A stretch of DNA of 64,000 bases from Gammaproteobacteria bacterium. Lineage in GTDB: Bacteria; Pseudomonadota; Gammaproteobacteria; Steroidobacterales; Steroidobacteraceae. The notes under the pieces are model-generated. The model had not been told where the DNA came from, did no database searches, and worked only from the letters and a program-made list of their open reading frames with translations. This document shows, in pieces, positions 17,249 to 26,899 of the stretch. The position numbers and the translations under genes are program-made. Position 1 is the stretch's first letter. The number at the start of each line of letters is the position of its first letter. The DNA lies in contig JAGWWY010000006.1 of NCBI GenBank assembly GCA_018970145.1, positions 62,001 through 126,000 on the forward strand. The letters are read 5' to 3'.

Positions 17249-18141
17249 TGCAGAGCGAGACGTTTCGCGCCGGTTTCGCTGCGCTGGTCGGTCGCCCGAA
17301 CGTTGGCAAGTCCACTTTGCTGAATGCGCTCGTCGGTGAAAAGCTCTCGATCGTCACGCCACGTCCGCAGACGACTCGGCATCGCATCACCGGCCTCGTC
17401 AATCGACCGAATTTGCAGATTGCCTTTGTCGACACGCCCGGTTTGCACGTCGGTGGCAAGCGCGCCCTCAACAAGGCGATGAATCGGACGGCTGCTTCGG
17501 CGTTGGCCGATGCGGATCTTGTCGTGTTCGTCGTCGAGGCCTTGCGTTGGACTGACGAGGACGCCGCCGTGATGCAGCGCATCCGCGACAGCGGTCGCCC
17601 GGCGGTTGCGGTGATCAGTAAGGTCGATCTTGCCAAGCCGCGGGATCGCTTACTGCCCTTTATGGCCGAGCTCACGGCACAATATGCGTTCCTCGATGTC
17701 GTACCGGTTTCGTCCAAGCAGGGCGATAACCTCGAACCGTTGATCGCGACCATCGCCAAGCACTTGCCGCAATCACCGCAGCTCTTCGACGAGGACGATC
17801 GGACCGATCGCGATCTGAAGTTTCGTATCACCGAAATCATCCGCGAGAAACTGACGCTCGAGCTCAACCAAGAGGTCCCGTACGGCATCGCCGTCGAGAT
17901 CGAAAAAATGGCCCAAGAAGAACACCGACAGGTCATCCATGCGGTGATCTGGGTCGACCGCGAGGGACAAAAGCCGATTGTCATCGGTGCCGGTGGTGCG
18001 CGTCTGAAACGCGTTGGTACGTCCGCGCGTCGCGAGATCGTGGGCTTGCTCGGTGGACGGTGCCATCTCGAGCTCTGGGTCAAGGTAAGGGAGAACTGGG
18101 CCGACAACGCGCAGGCGCTGCGTTCGCTCGGTCTCGAGTGA
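17248..18141 (+). CDS. era: GTPase Era
   Basis: 297 residues. Binds 16S rRNA and helps 30S maturation. GRPNVGKSTLLNALVGEKLSIVTPRPQTTRHRITG holds G1 and G2, DTPGLH is G3, and SKVDLAKPRDRL is G4. The C-terminal KH domain is recognised by REKLTLELNQEVPYGIAVEIEKM and GAGGARLKRVGTSARREI. I chose the ATG that shares a base with the rnc stop; an upstream in-frame start would overlap rnc by 34 bases and add non-family residues. Confidence 0.97.
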   Translation: MQSETFRAGFAALVGRPNVGKSTLLNALVGEKLSIVTPRPQTTRHRITGLVNRPNLQIAFVDTPGLHVGGKRALNKAMNRTAASALADADLVVFVVEALRWTDEDAAVMQRIRDSGRPAVAVISKVDLAKPRDRLLPFMAELTAQYAFLDVVPVSSKQGDNLEPLIATIAKHLPQSPQLFDEDDRTDRDLKFRITEIIREKLTLELNQEVPYGIAVEIEKMAQEEHRQVIHAVIWVDREGQKPIVIGAGGARLKRVGTSARREIVGLLGGRCHLELWVKVRENWADNAQALRSLGLE

Positions 18142-18147
18142 CCGACG

Positions 18148-18888
18148 ATGGCGCGCGGCAGTCGACGCGTCGATCTCACCACGGCCTATCTGCTGCATCA
18201 TAAGCCGTGGCGCGATACGAGTCGGATGCTCGAGGTATTCAGTCGTGAACAGGGTCGGTTGACGTTGTTCGCTCGCGGCGTTCGCGGTGGCAAAGGCCGG
18301 CATGCATCGACGCTACAGCCGTTCCGCCGGTTGCTGGTGGCTTGGAGCGGCAGCGGGGATGCGGGCCAACTCACCCAAGCAGAGCGTGAACCGGCCGATA
18401 CACTCCCGGAATTACCCGTGGCCGCGATGATGTCCGCTTGGTACCTCAATGAGTTGCTGCTAAAGCTCACGGTTCGTCTGGATCCGCAGCCGCTAGTCTT
18501 CGATCTTTACGATCGCACGCTGGCGCAACTGCGCACAGCCGCTTCCGTCGAGGCGAGTTTGCGTCGCTTTGAGCGGCAGCTGCTCGAACTTCTGGGGTAC
18601 GGCATCGAGTTTGAGCAAGTGGCGCGTGAGGGCGGCGCACTGCAAGCGGGTGCGTATTATCATTTCCATCCTGATCTCGGCTTCGTGCAAGTGACGGGTG
18701 AGGCAGGCGGCAAGGTGTTCGAAGGGCGTGCTCTGCTCGCCATCGCTGCCGACGACTACGCCGATGAGACGGTATTGGAGCCGGCCAAGCGCATACTGCG
18801 GATGGCGCTCGATCACGCACTCGACGGTCGCGAACTGCAAACGCGAACGGTGGCCCGAGCCGTCGCTCGTCGATCAAAAGAGGACTGA
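18148..18888 (+). CDS. recO: DNA repair protein RecO
   Basis: 246 residues. RecO loads RecA with RecF and RecR in gap repair. The N-terminal OB fold begins [52 protein letters not shown], followed by an all-helical domain ([30 protein letters not shown]). No zinc-binding cysteines are seen, as in other gammaproteobacterial forms. It lies six bases after era and one base before pdxJ, the standard order. Confidence 0.95.
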   Translation: MARGSRRVDLTTAYLLHHKPWRDTSRMLEVFSREQGRLTLFARGVRGGKGRHASTLQPFRRLLVAWSGSGDAGQLTQAEREPADTLPELPVAAMMSAWYLNELLLKLTVRLDPQPLVFDLYDRTLAQLRTAASVEASLRRFERQLLELLGYGIEFEQVAREGGALQAGAYYHFHPDLGFVQVTGEAGGKVFEGRALLAIAADDYADETVLEPAKRILRMALDHALDGRELQTRTVARAVARRSKED

Positions 18889-18889
18889 C

Positions 18890-19618
18890 ATGAAGCCTAT
18901 CGAGCTTGGCGTCAACATTGATCACGTCGCGACCGTGCGTCAGGCGCGGCGCATCCATCACCCCGACCCTGTGCAGGCGGCGCTGATCGCCGAGGAAGCC
19001 GGAGCCGACAACATCACGCTGCACCTAAGGGAGGATCGTCGGCACATTCAGGATGCCGATGTCGAGCGCTTGCGCCCCTTGTTGCGCTCGCGCATGAATC
19101 TCGAGATGGCCTTGACGGATGAGATGCTCGCGATCGCACAGCGCATCAAGCCGGCGGATTGTTGTCTCGTACCCGAGCGACGTGCCGAAATCACCACCGA
19201 GGGCGGACTCGAGGTCAGAGGTCAGCTGGAGCGTTTACGCGAGAGTGGTGCTCTGCTCGCAGCCTCGGGTATTCGGGTCGCATTGTTCATCGATCCTGAC
19301 CCGGTGCAGATCGAGGCGACGGCCCGTATCGGTATTCCCGTAATCGAGTTACACACGGGTCGATACTGCGAGGTGAGCGGCGCCGAGCAGGCGCGCGAGC
19401 TCGATCGTTTGCGCGAGAGTGCGATACTCGCAGCATCGCTTGGTCTCGAGGTACACGCGGGCCACGGGCTCAACTGCGACAACGTCGCTGCTGTCGCGGC
19501 GATTGAGGAAATCACGGAACTCAACATCGGCCACGCCATCGTCGGTCGAGCGATCTTCATTGGCTTTGCGGCCGCGGTGCGCGAAATGAAAGCGGTGATG
19601 TTGGCTGCTCGCACCTGA
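18890..19618 (+). CDS. pdxJ: Pyridoxine 5'-phosphate synthase
   Basis: 242 residues. Condenses 1-deoxyxylulose 5-phosphate with 3-amino-2-oxopropyl phosphate in vitamin B6 synthesis. Characteristic segments: [16 protein letters not shown] at the start, [46 protein letters not shown] and [11 protein letters not shown], then the phosphate-binding [14 protein letters not shown]. The open frame extends upstream into recO, but the ATG preceded by AGGAC gives the family N-terminus. Confidence 0.97.
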   Translation: MKPIELGVNIDHVATVRQARRIHHPDPVQAALIAEEAGADNITLHLREDRRHIQDADVERLRPLLRSRMNLEMALTDEMLAIAQRIKPADCCLVPERRAEITTEGGLEVRGQLERLRESGALLAASGIRVALFIDPDPVQIEATARIGIPVIELHTGRYCEVSGAEQARELDRLRESAILAASLGLEVHAGHGLNCDNVAAVAAIEEITELNIGHAIVGRAIFIGFAAAVREMKAVMLAART

Positions 19619-19628
19619 AGAGGATCCT

Positions 19629-20420
19629 ATGACCATACTCGTTTTCGATATTGAAACGGTTCCCGATCTCGAGTTGGGACGTCGTGTGTTCGGCCTCGAC
19701 GGGCTCTCGGACAGTCAGGTTGCCAAGGCGATGTTCGCGCATGCGCGCCAGCACCGCGGCAGCGAGTTTCTGCCGCATGAGCAGCATCGCATCGTGGCGA
19801 TCTCCTGCGTCCTGCGTCGGGGTGACACCCTAAAGGTTTGGAGTTTGGGCGATCTCGAATCGAGCGAGGGCGAGCTCGTCGCGCGATTCTTCGAGGGTAT
19901 CGATCGCTATACGCCAACGCTGGTGTCGTGGAATGGGGGTGGCTTCGATTTGCCGGTGTTGCATTACCGCGCGCTCAAACACGGTGTCGTTGCACCCCGT
20001 TACTGGGAGAGCGGTGCCGAGGATAGCTCGTTCAAGTGGAACAACTATCTCAGTCGATTCCACGAGCGTCACACCGACCTGATGGATGTGCTCTCGGCTT
20101 ATCAGCCGCGCGCCAAGGCGAGTCTCGCCGACATGGCTTATCTGCTCGGCTTTCCCGGCAAGCTCGGCTTTTCGGGCGATCAGGTCTGGGGTGCCTTTGA
20201 GGCGGGTAACCTCGAGGGGATCCGTCGCTACTGCGAGACCGATGTGCTCAATACCTGGCTCGTTTACCTGCGTTTTCAGCGCATGCGCGGTCATCTCGAC
20301 GAGACCGAGTGTGCAAATGAGGAGGCTCGCGTACGCGAGTTGCTGACACACTCTGATGAACCACACTTCGCCGAGTTCTTGGCCGCTTGGCCCGTATCGC
20401 CATTGCCCACGCCGCGATGA
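19629..20420 (+). CDS. Predicted 3'-5' exonuclease, PolB-exonuclease-like
   Basis: 263 residues. It belongs to the stand-alone 3'-5' exonuclease family related to the proofreading domain of DNA polymerase B (DnaQ-like, DEDD fold). Exo I is VFDIETVPDLELG at the N-terminus, Exo II is TLVSWNGGGFDLPVLHYRAL, and Exo III is likely GIRRYCETDVLNTWLVYLRFQRM near residue 200. Cellular role not established. ATG/TGA overlap with rlmD implies coupling. Confidence 0.88.
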   Translation: MTILVFDIETVPDLELGRRVFGLDGLSDSQVAKAMFAHARQHRGSEFLPHEQHRIVAISCVLRRGDTLKVWSLGDLESSEGELVARFFEGIDRYTPTLVSWNGGGFDLPVLHYRALKHGVVAPRYWESGAEDSSFKWNNYLSRFHERHTDLMDVLSAYQPRAKASLADMAYLLGFPGKLGFSGDQVWGAFEAGNLEGIRRYCETDVLNTWLVYLRFQRMRGHLDETECANEEARVRELLTHSDEPHFAEFLAAWPVSPLPTPR

Positions 20421-21739
20421 GCCGATCTCGTATCGAAGCCGCCCCGATCGAAGAGGGCGTTGTCGCCGCTTTGAATCACGATGGCGAGGGGGTCGTTCGC
20501 GGTACCAAGACCGCGTTCGTGCCCGGTGTGCTGCCAGGCGAAACCATTCGTTTCCAACGACAGCGGCGGCATCGTCAACACGACGAGGCTGTGCTCGTCG
20601 AAGTCGTCACATCCTCGGCTGATCGAGTTGAACCGAAGTGCGCGCACTTTGGCGTGTGTGGCGGTTGCTCGTTGCAACATTTTGCGCCCGCGGCGCAGTT
20701 GGCGGCCAAGCAGCAGGAGTTAGCGGACAACCTGCAGCGTATCGCCAAGGTCACTCCGCAATCGTGGTTGCCACCGATTGAGGGACCCGTGTGGCGATAT
20801 CGGCGGCGGGCGCGTCTTGGTGCCAAGTTCGTCATCAAACGAGGGCGGGTGCTGGTCGGATTTCGCGAGCGGGCAAAGCCCTACATCGCCGCGCTCGAGC
20901 GCTGTGAAATTCTGGCGGCGCCACTCGGTGACTTGATCATGCCCTTATCCGATCTGCTCACTGGCATGGCGGCCAAAGACAGCATCCCGCAGATCGAAGC
21001 GGCTGTAAGCCCGGAGGTGACGCTGCTGGTGTTTCGTCATCTGGCGGCTCTGTCCGAATCTGATCTTGCGGCGTTGCGCGATTTTGAGAAATCTTTTGGC
21101 GTTCGCATCTACCTGCAATCCGCTGGCGTGGAGAGCATCGTGCCGCTGATCGGAGACACAGCGCCGTTGCGTTATTCTTTGCAGAACGAGGGGCTAACCT
21201 TCGAATTCGCGCCGACCGACTTCGTGCAGATCAATGCGGCGGTCAATGAAACTCTGGTCAGTCGCGCGGTCGATCTGCTGCAGATCGGCCCTTCGGATCG
21301 GGTGCTCGATCTATTCTGCGGACTCGGCAATTTCACCTTAGCACTGGCTCGCAAGGCCGGCTCCGTTGTGGGCGTCGAGGGCGATGCAGGACTCGTCGCG
21401 CGCGCCCGCCGCAATGCCGAATTGAACGGTCTTGCGAACGCCAGCTTCTTGGTTGCCAATTTATTCGACGCTGACGCCGGACAGGGTGCATTCCAAGGCG
21501 GCTACACGCGCGTGCTGCTCGATCCGCCACGGGCAGGGGCACTCGAGGTGCTGCCGCGAGTCGCGGCGACGGGTGCACCGCGGATCGTCTACGTCTCTTG
21601 TCATCCGGGCACACTCGCGCGCGATGTCGGTGTGCTCTGTCACGACTTGGGTTACCGTTTGCACTCGGCGGGCGTGGTCGATATGTTCCCGCATACCAAT
21701 CACGTCGAATCCATGGCAGTTTTGGAGCGTGCGCGATGA
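20417..21739 (+). CDS. rlmD: 23S rRNA (uracil-1939-C5)-methyltransferase RlmD
   Basis: 440 residues. A TRAM domain comes first (EGVVAALNHDGEGVVRGTKTAFVPGVLPGETIRFQ), then the 4Fe-4S cysteines: one in EPKCAHFGVCGGC (three Cys) plus a fourth in ERCEILA. The SAM-binding core has DRVLDLFCGLGNFTLALA; the catalytic segment is YVSCHPGTLARDVGVL with the nucleophilic Cys, ending HTNHVESMAVLER. The start overlaps the exonuclease stop and the end overlaps nagZ, both as ATGA. Confidence 0.95.
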   Translation: MSRSRIEAAPIEEGVVAALNHDGEGVVRGTKTAFVPGVLPGETIRFQRQRRHRQHDEAVLVEVVTSSADRVEPKCAHFGVCGGCSLQHFAPAAQLAAKQQELADNLQRIAKVTPQSWLPPIEGPVWRYRRRARLGAKFVIKRGRVLVGFRERAKPYIAALERCEILAAPLGDLIMPLSDLLTGMAAKDSIPQIEAAVSPEVTLLVFRHLAALSESDLAALRDFEKSFGVRIYLQSAGVESIVPLIGDTAPLRYSLQNEGLTFEFAPTDFVQINAAVNETLVSRAVDLLQIGPSDRVLDLFCGLGNFTLALARKAGSVVGVEGDAGLVARARRNAELNGLANASFLVANLFDADAGQGAFQGGYTRVLLDPPRAGALEVLPRVAATGAPRIVYVSCHPGTLARDVGVLCHDLGYRLHSAGVVDMFPHTNHVESMAVLERAR

Positions 21740-22776
21740 CCCTCGGTCCCGTGATGGTCGATCTCGAAGGAACGCAGTTACAGCCGGTCGAGCGCGAGAT
21801 GTTGCGGCATCCCCTCGTCGGTAGCGTCATCCTTTTTTCGCGCAACTACGAATCGCCTGAGCAATTGACGCGATTGGTGACAGATATCCACGCGATCCGC
21901 TCGCCCGCGCTCATCGTCGGGGTCGACCACGAGGGCGGACGAGTACAGCGCTTTCGCGAGGGCTTCTCGCGGTTACCGGCGGCGCGCCGCATCGGTCTCG
22001 AGTACGACGCCGAGCCCCGAGCGGGTTTGGCGCTCGCGCGCGAACTGGGTTGGTTGATGGCCGCCGAACTGCGTGCGTGTGGCGTGGATCTGTCTTTCGC
22101 GCCCTGTGTCGATCTCGATTACGGCGTGAGCGAAGTCATCGGCGAGCGAGCCTTTCACGCCAAGGCGAGCGTCGTTGGTGAACTCGCCGTCGCTTACGTG
22201 CATGGTATGCGCAATGCCGGAATGGTCGCCACGGCCAAGCATTTCCCGGGACATGGGGCCGTGGTCGCAGACTCTCACCACGCTTTGCCGATCGATCGAC
22301 GCGAACTTGTAGATCTCGATGAGGATATCGCCCCGTATCGCGTACTCATCGCTAACGGGCTGGCGGGCGTGATGGTCGCGCACGTGTTGTACCCCAAGAT
22401 CGACGATGTACCCGCGAGTGCGTCTGCACGCTGGATCCGCGGGGTGCTGCGAGGCGATCTTGATTTTGGCGGCGTCGTCTTCGCCGATGATTTGTCGATG
22501 GCCGGGGCAGCGGCGGTGGGAGGTATCGTCGAGCGAGCGGAAAAAGCCCTCGCGGCCGGTTGTGACGTTTTGCCGGTCTGCAATCACCGTCCGAGTGCCG
22601 AGGCCGTACTCGATGGACTCAAAGTACCGCTTGATGCCGCTGCCGCCTTGCGCCGCGTGAGATTGCACGGCAAAGGTGCGATGACGGACGCCTCGTTGCG
22701 TACGAGTCCAGAATGGCACGCCGCACAACGGAGTCTTGAGCGTTGTCTGCAGCCGCCCGAGCTCAAACTCGGCTGA
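21736..22776 (+). CDS. nagZ: Beta-N-acetylhexosaminidase NagZ
   Basis: 346 residues, glycoside hydrolase family 3. Removes N-acetylglucosamine from anhydro-muropeptides in cytoplasmic cell-wall recycling. VGVDHEGGRVQRFREGFSRLP, the active-site KHFPGHGAVVADSHHALP carrying the catalytic His/Asp dyad, and VVFADDLSMAGAA with the nucleophilic Asp are all present. I start at MTLGPVMVDLEGTQL, coupled to rlmD, and not at the long upstream extension. Tail to tail with csiV. Confidence 0.95.
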   Translation: MTLGPVMVDLEGTQLQPVEREMLRHPLVGSVILFSRNYESPEQLTRLVTDIHAIRSPALIVGVDHEGGRVQRFREGFSRLPAARRIGLEYDAEPRAGLALARELGWLMAAELRACGVDLSFAPCVDLDYGVSEVIGERAFHAKASVVGELAVAYVHGMRNAGMVATAKHFPGHGAVVADSHHALPIDRRELVDLDEDIAPYRVLIANGLAGVMVAHVLYPKIDDVPASASARWIRGVLRGDLDFGGVVFADDLSMAGAAAVGGIVERAEKALAAGCDVLPVCNHRPSAEAVLDGLKVPLDAAAALRRVRLHGKGAMTDASLRTSPEWHAAQRSLERCLQPPELKLG

Positions 22777-22785
22777 GGTGAGGGG

Positions 22786-23370
22786 CTAAGGCCGAGCGGC
22801 GGAGGTGACCACGGCAATCACACCGATCCCCGGGTGATCGTAGTAGTGCCGCTCTTCGAAACGCACGCGGCGCAGCTCGCTGAGCTCGTGGATCGTCGAC
22901 TCATCCGGTTGGTAACGCAAGTTCATGCCAAAGTGCAGCAGCGAGCCGCGCTCCAGTAGGAAATTACCCGATAGCCCGGGCGCGGCGACACCGAGCGTTT
23001 CTAGGGGGATGCCTGTGCGACTACCCCAGCTACTGGCCGTTTGGGTCCAACCGGCGTGAGCCAAGATGCGATAGCCACCGGCGGACATTCTTTGACGCAG
23101 GCCGGCGAGTCGCAGCCGCGCTGCCGGTGTCGCTGCGATAAATCGCCCGATCTGTGCGGCCGCAGGCGGCGTATCAGACTCTTCGGCGCCGCGCAGGGGC
23201 GGCGTGCCGCCGAGACCGACTTCGCGCGGACCGTTATTGCGAAATACGATCACTTCGATCGTATAAGCGCCCGCCGTACTCGTCGATTGGGAGAATGCAA
23301 TCGGCGTGAGCATGAGGAAGCTCGCGCTCGTCAGTAAACAGAACAGCCCGCCCCGGATGAAGTCACGCAT
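22786..23370 (-). CDS. csiV: CsiV-family periplasmic protein
   Basis: 194 residues with a signal peptide ending near residue 28 (PIAFSQS). It then has the family opening YTIEVIVFRNNGPRE and a C-terminal half with HFGMNLRYQ and LRRVRFEERHYYDHPGIGVIAVVT. CsiV proteins were described as peptidoglycan-binding cell-shape factors and are commonly found beside mfd, as here. It lies nine bases downstream of mfd on the same strand, so the two are probably cotranscribed. Family call fairly secure; function by analogy only. Confidence 0.8.
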   Translation of the reverse strand: MRDFIRGGLFCLLTSASFLMLTPIAFSQSTSTAGAYTIEVIVFRNNGPREVGLGGTPPLRGAEESDTPPAAAQIGRFIAATPAARLRLAGLRQRMSAGGYRILAHAGWTQTASSWGSRTGIPLETLGVAAPGLSGNFLLERGSLLHFGMNLRYQPDESTIHELSELRRVRFEERHYYDHPGIGVIAVVTSAARP

Positions 23371-23379
23371 GGCGCGATC

Positions 23380-26300
23380 TTAACTCAGTCGATTGTTGAT
23401 GAGTCGTTGCAGCAGCGCCGTTACGAAGTCAAAGCGTTCAAGCTCGTCGTCGAGATCGCGAGACACCCGCAGTTTGAGCGGCCCTTCGAGTTTGTACTCG
23501 CGCGAGCGGTCCTGAATAAGACGGATCACCGCAGCGGGATCGATCCGGTTGTCAGTCTCGAAGAGGAGGTATCCGCCGTGCGCGCCAAAGTCGAGCCGTC
23601 GTACGCCCACTTGGCGGGTCAGCAGGCGAATGCGCGCGGTGCGCAATAGGTTCTGAGTTTGAGCGGGCAGAGGTCCGAATCGATCGACGAGTTCGGCAGT
23701 GAGCTCCTCGAGCGCGGCCTCATCGGCTGCCGCCGCGATACGTTTGTAGAGTGCGAGTCGCACGTGTACATCCGCCACGTAATCATCGGGGAGCAGGGCA
23801 GGCACACGCAGTTCGACCTCAGAGGCGCTCGCGAGCGGCGCTTCGAGATCGATGGTCTTACCGCTTTTCATGGCCTTGACGGCGCGATCGAGCATATCGA
23901 GGTACAGGGTCAAGCCGACCTCGGTCATCTCGCCGCTTTGTTCTTCACCTAACAACTCGCCGGCGCCTCGGATCTCGAGGTCGTGAGTCGCCAGCACGAA
24001 GCCGGCACCGAGATCTTCCAGCGACTCGAGGGCCTCGAGGCGTTTCAAGGCATCGCCAGTGAGCGCCTTACGCGAGGGGATCAAGAGATAGGCATACGCT
24101 CGATGGTGGGATCGACCGACGCGACCTCGCATTTGATGTAGCTGCGCGAGACCAAAACGATCGGCCCGATCGATGATGATCGTGTTGGCGCTAGGCACAT
24201 CGATGCCGCTCTCGATGATGGTCGTGCAGACGAGGATGTCGAAGCGACGGTGATAGAAATCCACCATCAGCGCCTCGAGCTCCCGCTCGCGCATCTGGCC
24301 ATGACCCACGCGGATGTTAGCCTCGGGGACCAGCTTGGCGAGATCCGCTGCAACCTTCTCGATATCTTTGACCTCGTTGTGAACATAATAAGCTTGGCCA
24401 CCACGACGCATCTCGCGCAGGATCGCTTCGCGGATCGTGCTGTCACTCCACTCGGTGACGAAGGTCTTGATGGCGAGGCGCTCTGCGGGCGGGGTTGCGA
24501 TCAATGACAACTCGCGCAGACCGCCTAGCGCCATGTTCAAGGTGCGGGGGATCGGTGTCGCCGTGAGCGTGAGCACGTGCACCTCAGCCCGTAAGGCTTT
24601 GAGTCTTTCCTTGTCGCGCACGCCGAAACGGTGCTCCTCGTCGACAATGATGAGACCCAAATCCTTGAAGCGGGCGTTCGCGTGCAACAGACGGTGTGTG
24701 GCGATCACGATGTCGACGGTGCCTTTCTCGATGGCCTCGAGCACCGTCGTCGTTTCCTTGGCCGAGCGAAAGCGTGACAGCGCTTCGATGCGTACGGGCC
24801 AGTCGGCAAATCGATCGGCGAAATTGGCGGCATGCTGTTGGGCCAAAAGCGTGGTCGGCACGAGTACGGCGACTTGCTTGCCAGCCTGCACGGCTACGAA
24901 GGCAGCGCGCATCGCTACTTCCGTTTTGCCAAAGCCCACGTCGCCGCAGACGATTCGATCCATCGGCTGCTCGGCATCGAGATCGGCGATCACCTTGCCG
25001 ATGGCCTCGGCCTGATCGGCGGTCTCCTCGAACGGGAACGCATTGGCGAAAGCCTGGTATTCGAGATCCTTCGAGGCGAGGCGAATGCCGCGGCGTGCTT
25101 TGCGCTGCGCGTAAAGATCGAGCAATTCGGCAGCGACATCGCGTACTTTCTCTGCGGCGCGCTTGCGAGCTTTGCTCCATTGATCCGTGCCGAGTCGATG
25201 CAGCGGCGCGCTCTCGGGCGCCGCACCGGAGTAGCGACTGACAAGGTGGAGCGAATGCACGGGCACGTAAAGACGATCTCCGCCGTGATACTCGAGCACC
25301 AAAAATTCGCCACTCTGACCGCCGACCTCCATGATCTGCAGTCCGACGTAGCGGCCAACGCCGTACTCTTCGTGAACGACCGGCGCACCGGCTGCGAGCG
25401 ATTGCAGATCACGCAGAATGGCATTCGGGTCGGCGGTGACTTTACGCCGGCGGCGCTCTTGTCGAGCGCGCTGACCAAAGAGCTGCGACTCAGAGAGAAT
25501 CGTGAGCGGCGGCGCATCGAGGGCGAGACCGGCGAGCTCGGGGGCAATCGTGATCGCAAGCTTGGCATCACTCTCGAGAAACGCCTGCCAACCATCGACA
25601 AGTTTGGCGCGCAGTGACGCGCCTCGCAGCAGCTCGCCGAGCACTTCACGACGACCCGGTGAATCGGCGGCCAGCAAGACGCGTCCCGGATAGCCATCGA
25701 GAAAATCTTTCAGCGGGGCTAGTGGGCGCTCGGCCCGGGCATCGATACGCAGTTCGCGCGGCGCATGGGTGCCAAGACTGCTCTCGTCATCGCGAGCAAA
25801 GGTGTCGATCGTGACGCGCGGGTGAGAATGGCAAGCCGCGATGACCGTCGTTTCGTCGATGAAGAGTTCGTCGGGCTTGAGCAGCGGGCGTTCGATATCG
25901 CCGCAGCGATCCTCGTAGCGCGCTCGCAGCGCTTCCCAGCTACGGCCGATCACGGTCTCGAGCCCGAAGGTGGCATCGACGATGACGGCACCTGCGGGTA
26001 AGTAGTCAAACAACGTGGCCGTTCCTTCAAAGAAAAGCGGCAGATAAAACTCGATTCCCGCCGGTGCCATCCCATCCGACACGCCGCGATAGATGGCGCT
26101 ACGGGTGGGGTCACCCTCGAAGCGCGTACGGTAGCGGCGTCGGAAGGCGCGCACCGAATCGCCATCGAGCGGGATTTCGCGAGCGGGCAGCAGACGCACC
26201 GAGGTGAGTGATTCCCCGGAGCGCTGCGTCTGCGGATCAAAACGTCGGATCGCTTCGATCTCGTCGTCAAAGAGGTCGATGCGCAGCGGGCTCGTCGTGC

Positions 26301-26832
26301 CCATCGGGTACACATCGAGCAGCGAGCCGCGCAAGGCGAAGTCACCCGGGTCGGTCACCTGACTCACGCTGCAATAGCCCGCTTCGGTCAAGCGCAACTT
26401 GAACGCATCGAGTGCGAGAGTGTCACCGACCGACAGCGAGAAGCTTCGACCGGCCACGTAGGGCTTAGGTGGCAGGCGCTGCAGCAGGGTGTCGACACTC
26501 ACGATCAAGACACCGCGCCGCGCGTGTGGCAATTCGGCAAGCGCCAGCAGGCGCTCCGAGGTGATGTCCGGATGCGGTGAGAAAACGTCGTAGGGCAGCA
26601 CTTCCCAGTCGGGCAGGCTCAGCAGCGGTAAGCCTGCAGAGGCGAAGAACGCGAGCTCGGCGCGGCGTCGCTCGGCGCTACGGCTATCGGCCTCGATGAC
26701 GACCCACGGACGATCCTCGCGCGCTGCGGCCTCCGCGATCGCGAGGGCGGTGGCACTCGCATGCAGTCCAGACCAGTGCACCTCGGGGCGACTGGTATCG
26801 GGGGTCGGTGATTTCAACAGCCCGGTTGGCAT
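23380..26832 (-). CDS. mfd: Transcription-repair coupling factor Mfd
   Basis: 1150 residues, full length. Mfd removes stalled RNA polymerase and recruits UvrA. In order: UvrB-like N-terminal domain (SLPDWEVLPYDVFSPHPDI), RNA-polymerase-interaction domain (PVVHEEYGVGRYVGLQIMEV), then the RecG-like translocase with GDVGFGKTEVAMRAAF (Walker A), DEEHRFGVRDKE (motif II), TATPIPRTLNMAL (III), HQMRGRVGRSHHRAYAY (VI), and a C-terminal TRCF domain. Divergent from lolC, with 67 bases between starts. Confidence 0.98.
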   Translation of the reverse strand: MPTGLLKSPTPDTSRPEVHWSGLHASATALAIAEAAAREDRPWVVIEADSRSAERRRAELAFFASAGLPLLSLPDWEVLPYDVFSPHPDITSERLLALAELPHARRGVLIVSVDTLLQRLPPKPYVAGRSFSLSVGDTLALDAFKLRLTEAGYCSVSQVTDPGDFALRGSLLDVYPMGTTSPLRIDLFDDEIEAIRRFDPQTQRSGESLTSVRLLPAREIPLDGDSVRAFRRRYRTRFEGDPTRSAIYRGVSDGMAPAGIEFYLPLFFEGTATLFDYLPAGAVIVDATFGLETVIGRSWEALRARYEDRCGDIERPLLKPDELFIDETTVIAACHSHPRVTIDTFARDDESSLGTHAPRELRIDARAERPLAPLKDFLDGYPGRVLLAADSPGRREVLGELLRGASLRAKLVDGWQAFLESDAKLAITIAPELAGLALDAPPLTILSESQLFGQRARQERRRRKVTADPNAILRDLQSLAAGAPVVHEEYGVGRYVGLQIMEVGGQSGEFLVLEYHGGDRLYVPVHSLHLVSRYSGAAPESAPLHRLGTDQWSKARKRAAEKVRDVAAELLDLYAQRKARRGIRLASKDLEYQAFANAFPFEETADQAEAIGKVIADLDAEQPMDRIVCGDVGFGKTEVAMRAAFVAVQAGKQVAVLVPTTLLAQQHAANFADRFADWPVRIEALSRFRSAKETTTVLEAIEKGTVDIVIATHRLLHANARFKDLGLIIVDEEHRFGVRDKERLKALRAEVHVLTLTATPIPRTLNMALGGLRELSLIATPPAERLAIKTFVTEWSDSTIREAILREMRRGGQAYYVHNEVKDIEKVAADLAKLVPEANIRVGHGQMRERELEALMVDFYHRRFDILVCTTIIESGIDVPSANTIIIDRADRFGLAQLHQMRGRVGRSHHRAYAYLLIPSRKALTGDALKRLEALESLEDLGAGFVLATHDLEIRGAGELLGEEQSGEMTEVGLTLYLDMLDRAVKAMKSGKTIDLEAPLASASEVELRVPALLPDDYVADVHVRLALYKRIAAAADEAALEELTAELVDRFGPLPAQTQNLLRTARIRLLTRQVGVRRLDFGAHGGYLLFETDNRIDPAAVIRLIQDRSREYKLEGPLKLRVSRDLDDELERFDFVTALLQRLINNRLS

Positions 26833-26899
26833 GGGCGCGCAAGCTTACAGGCCCATCCAGGGGAGGCAAGCCCTGTGATGTGGTTAAATCCCCAGCCTG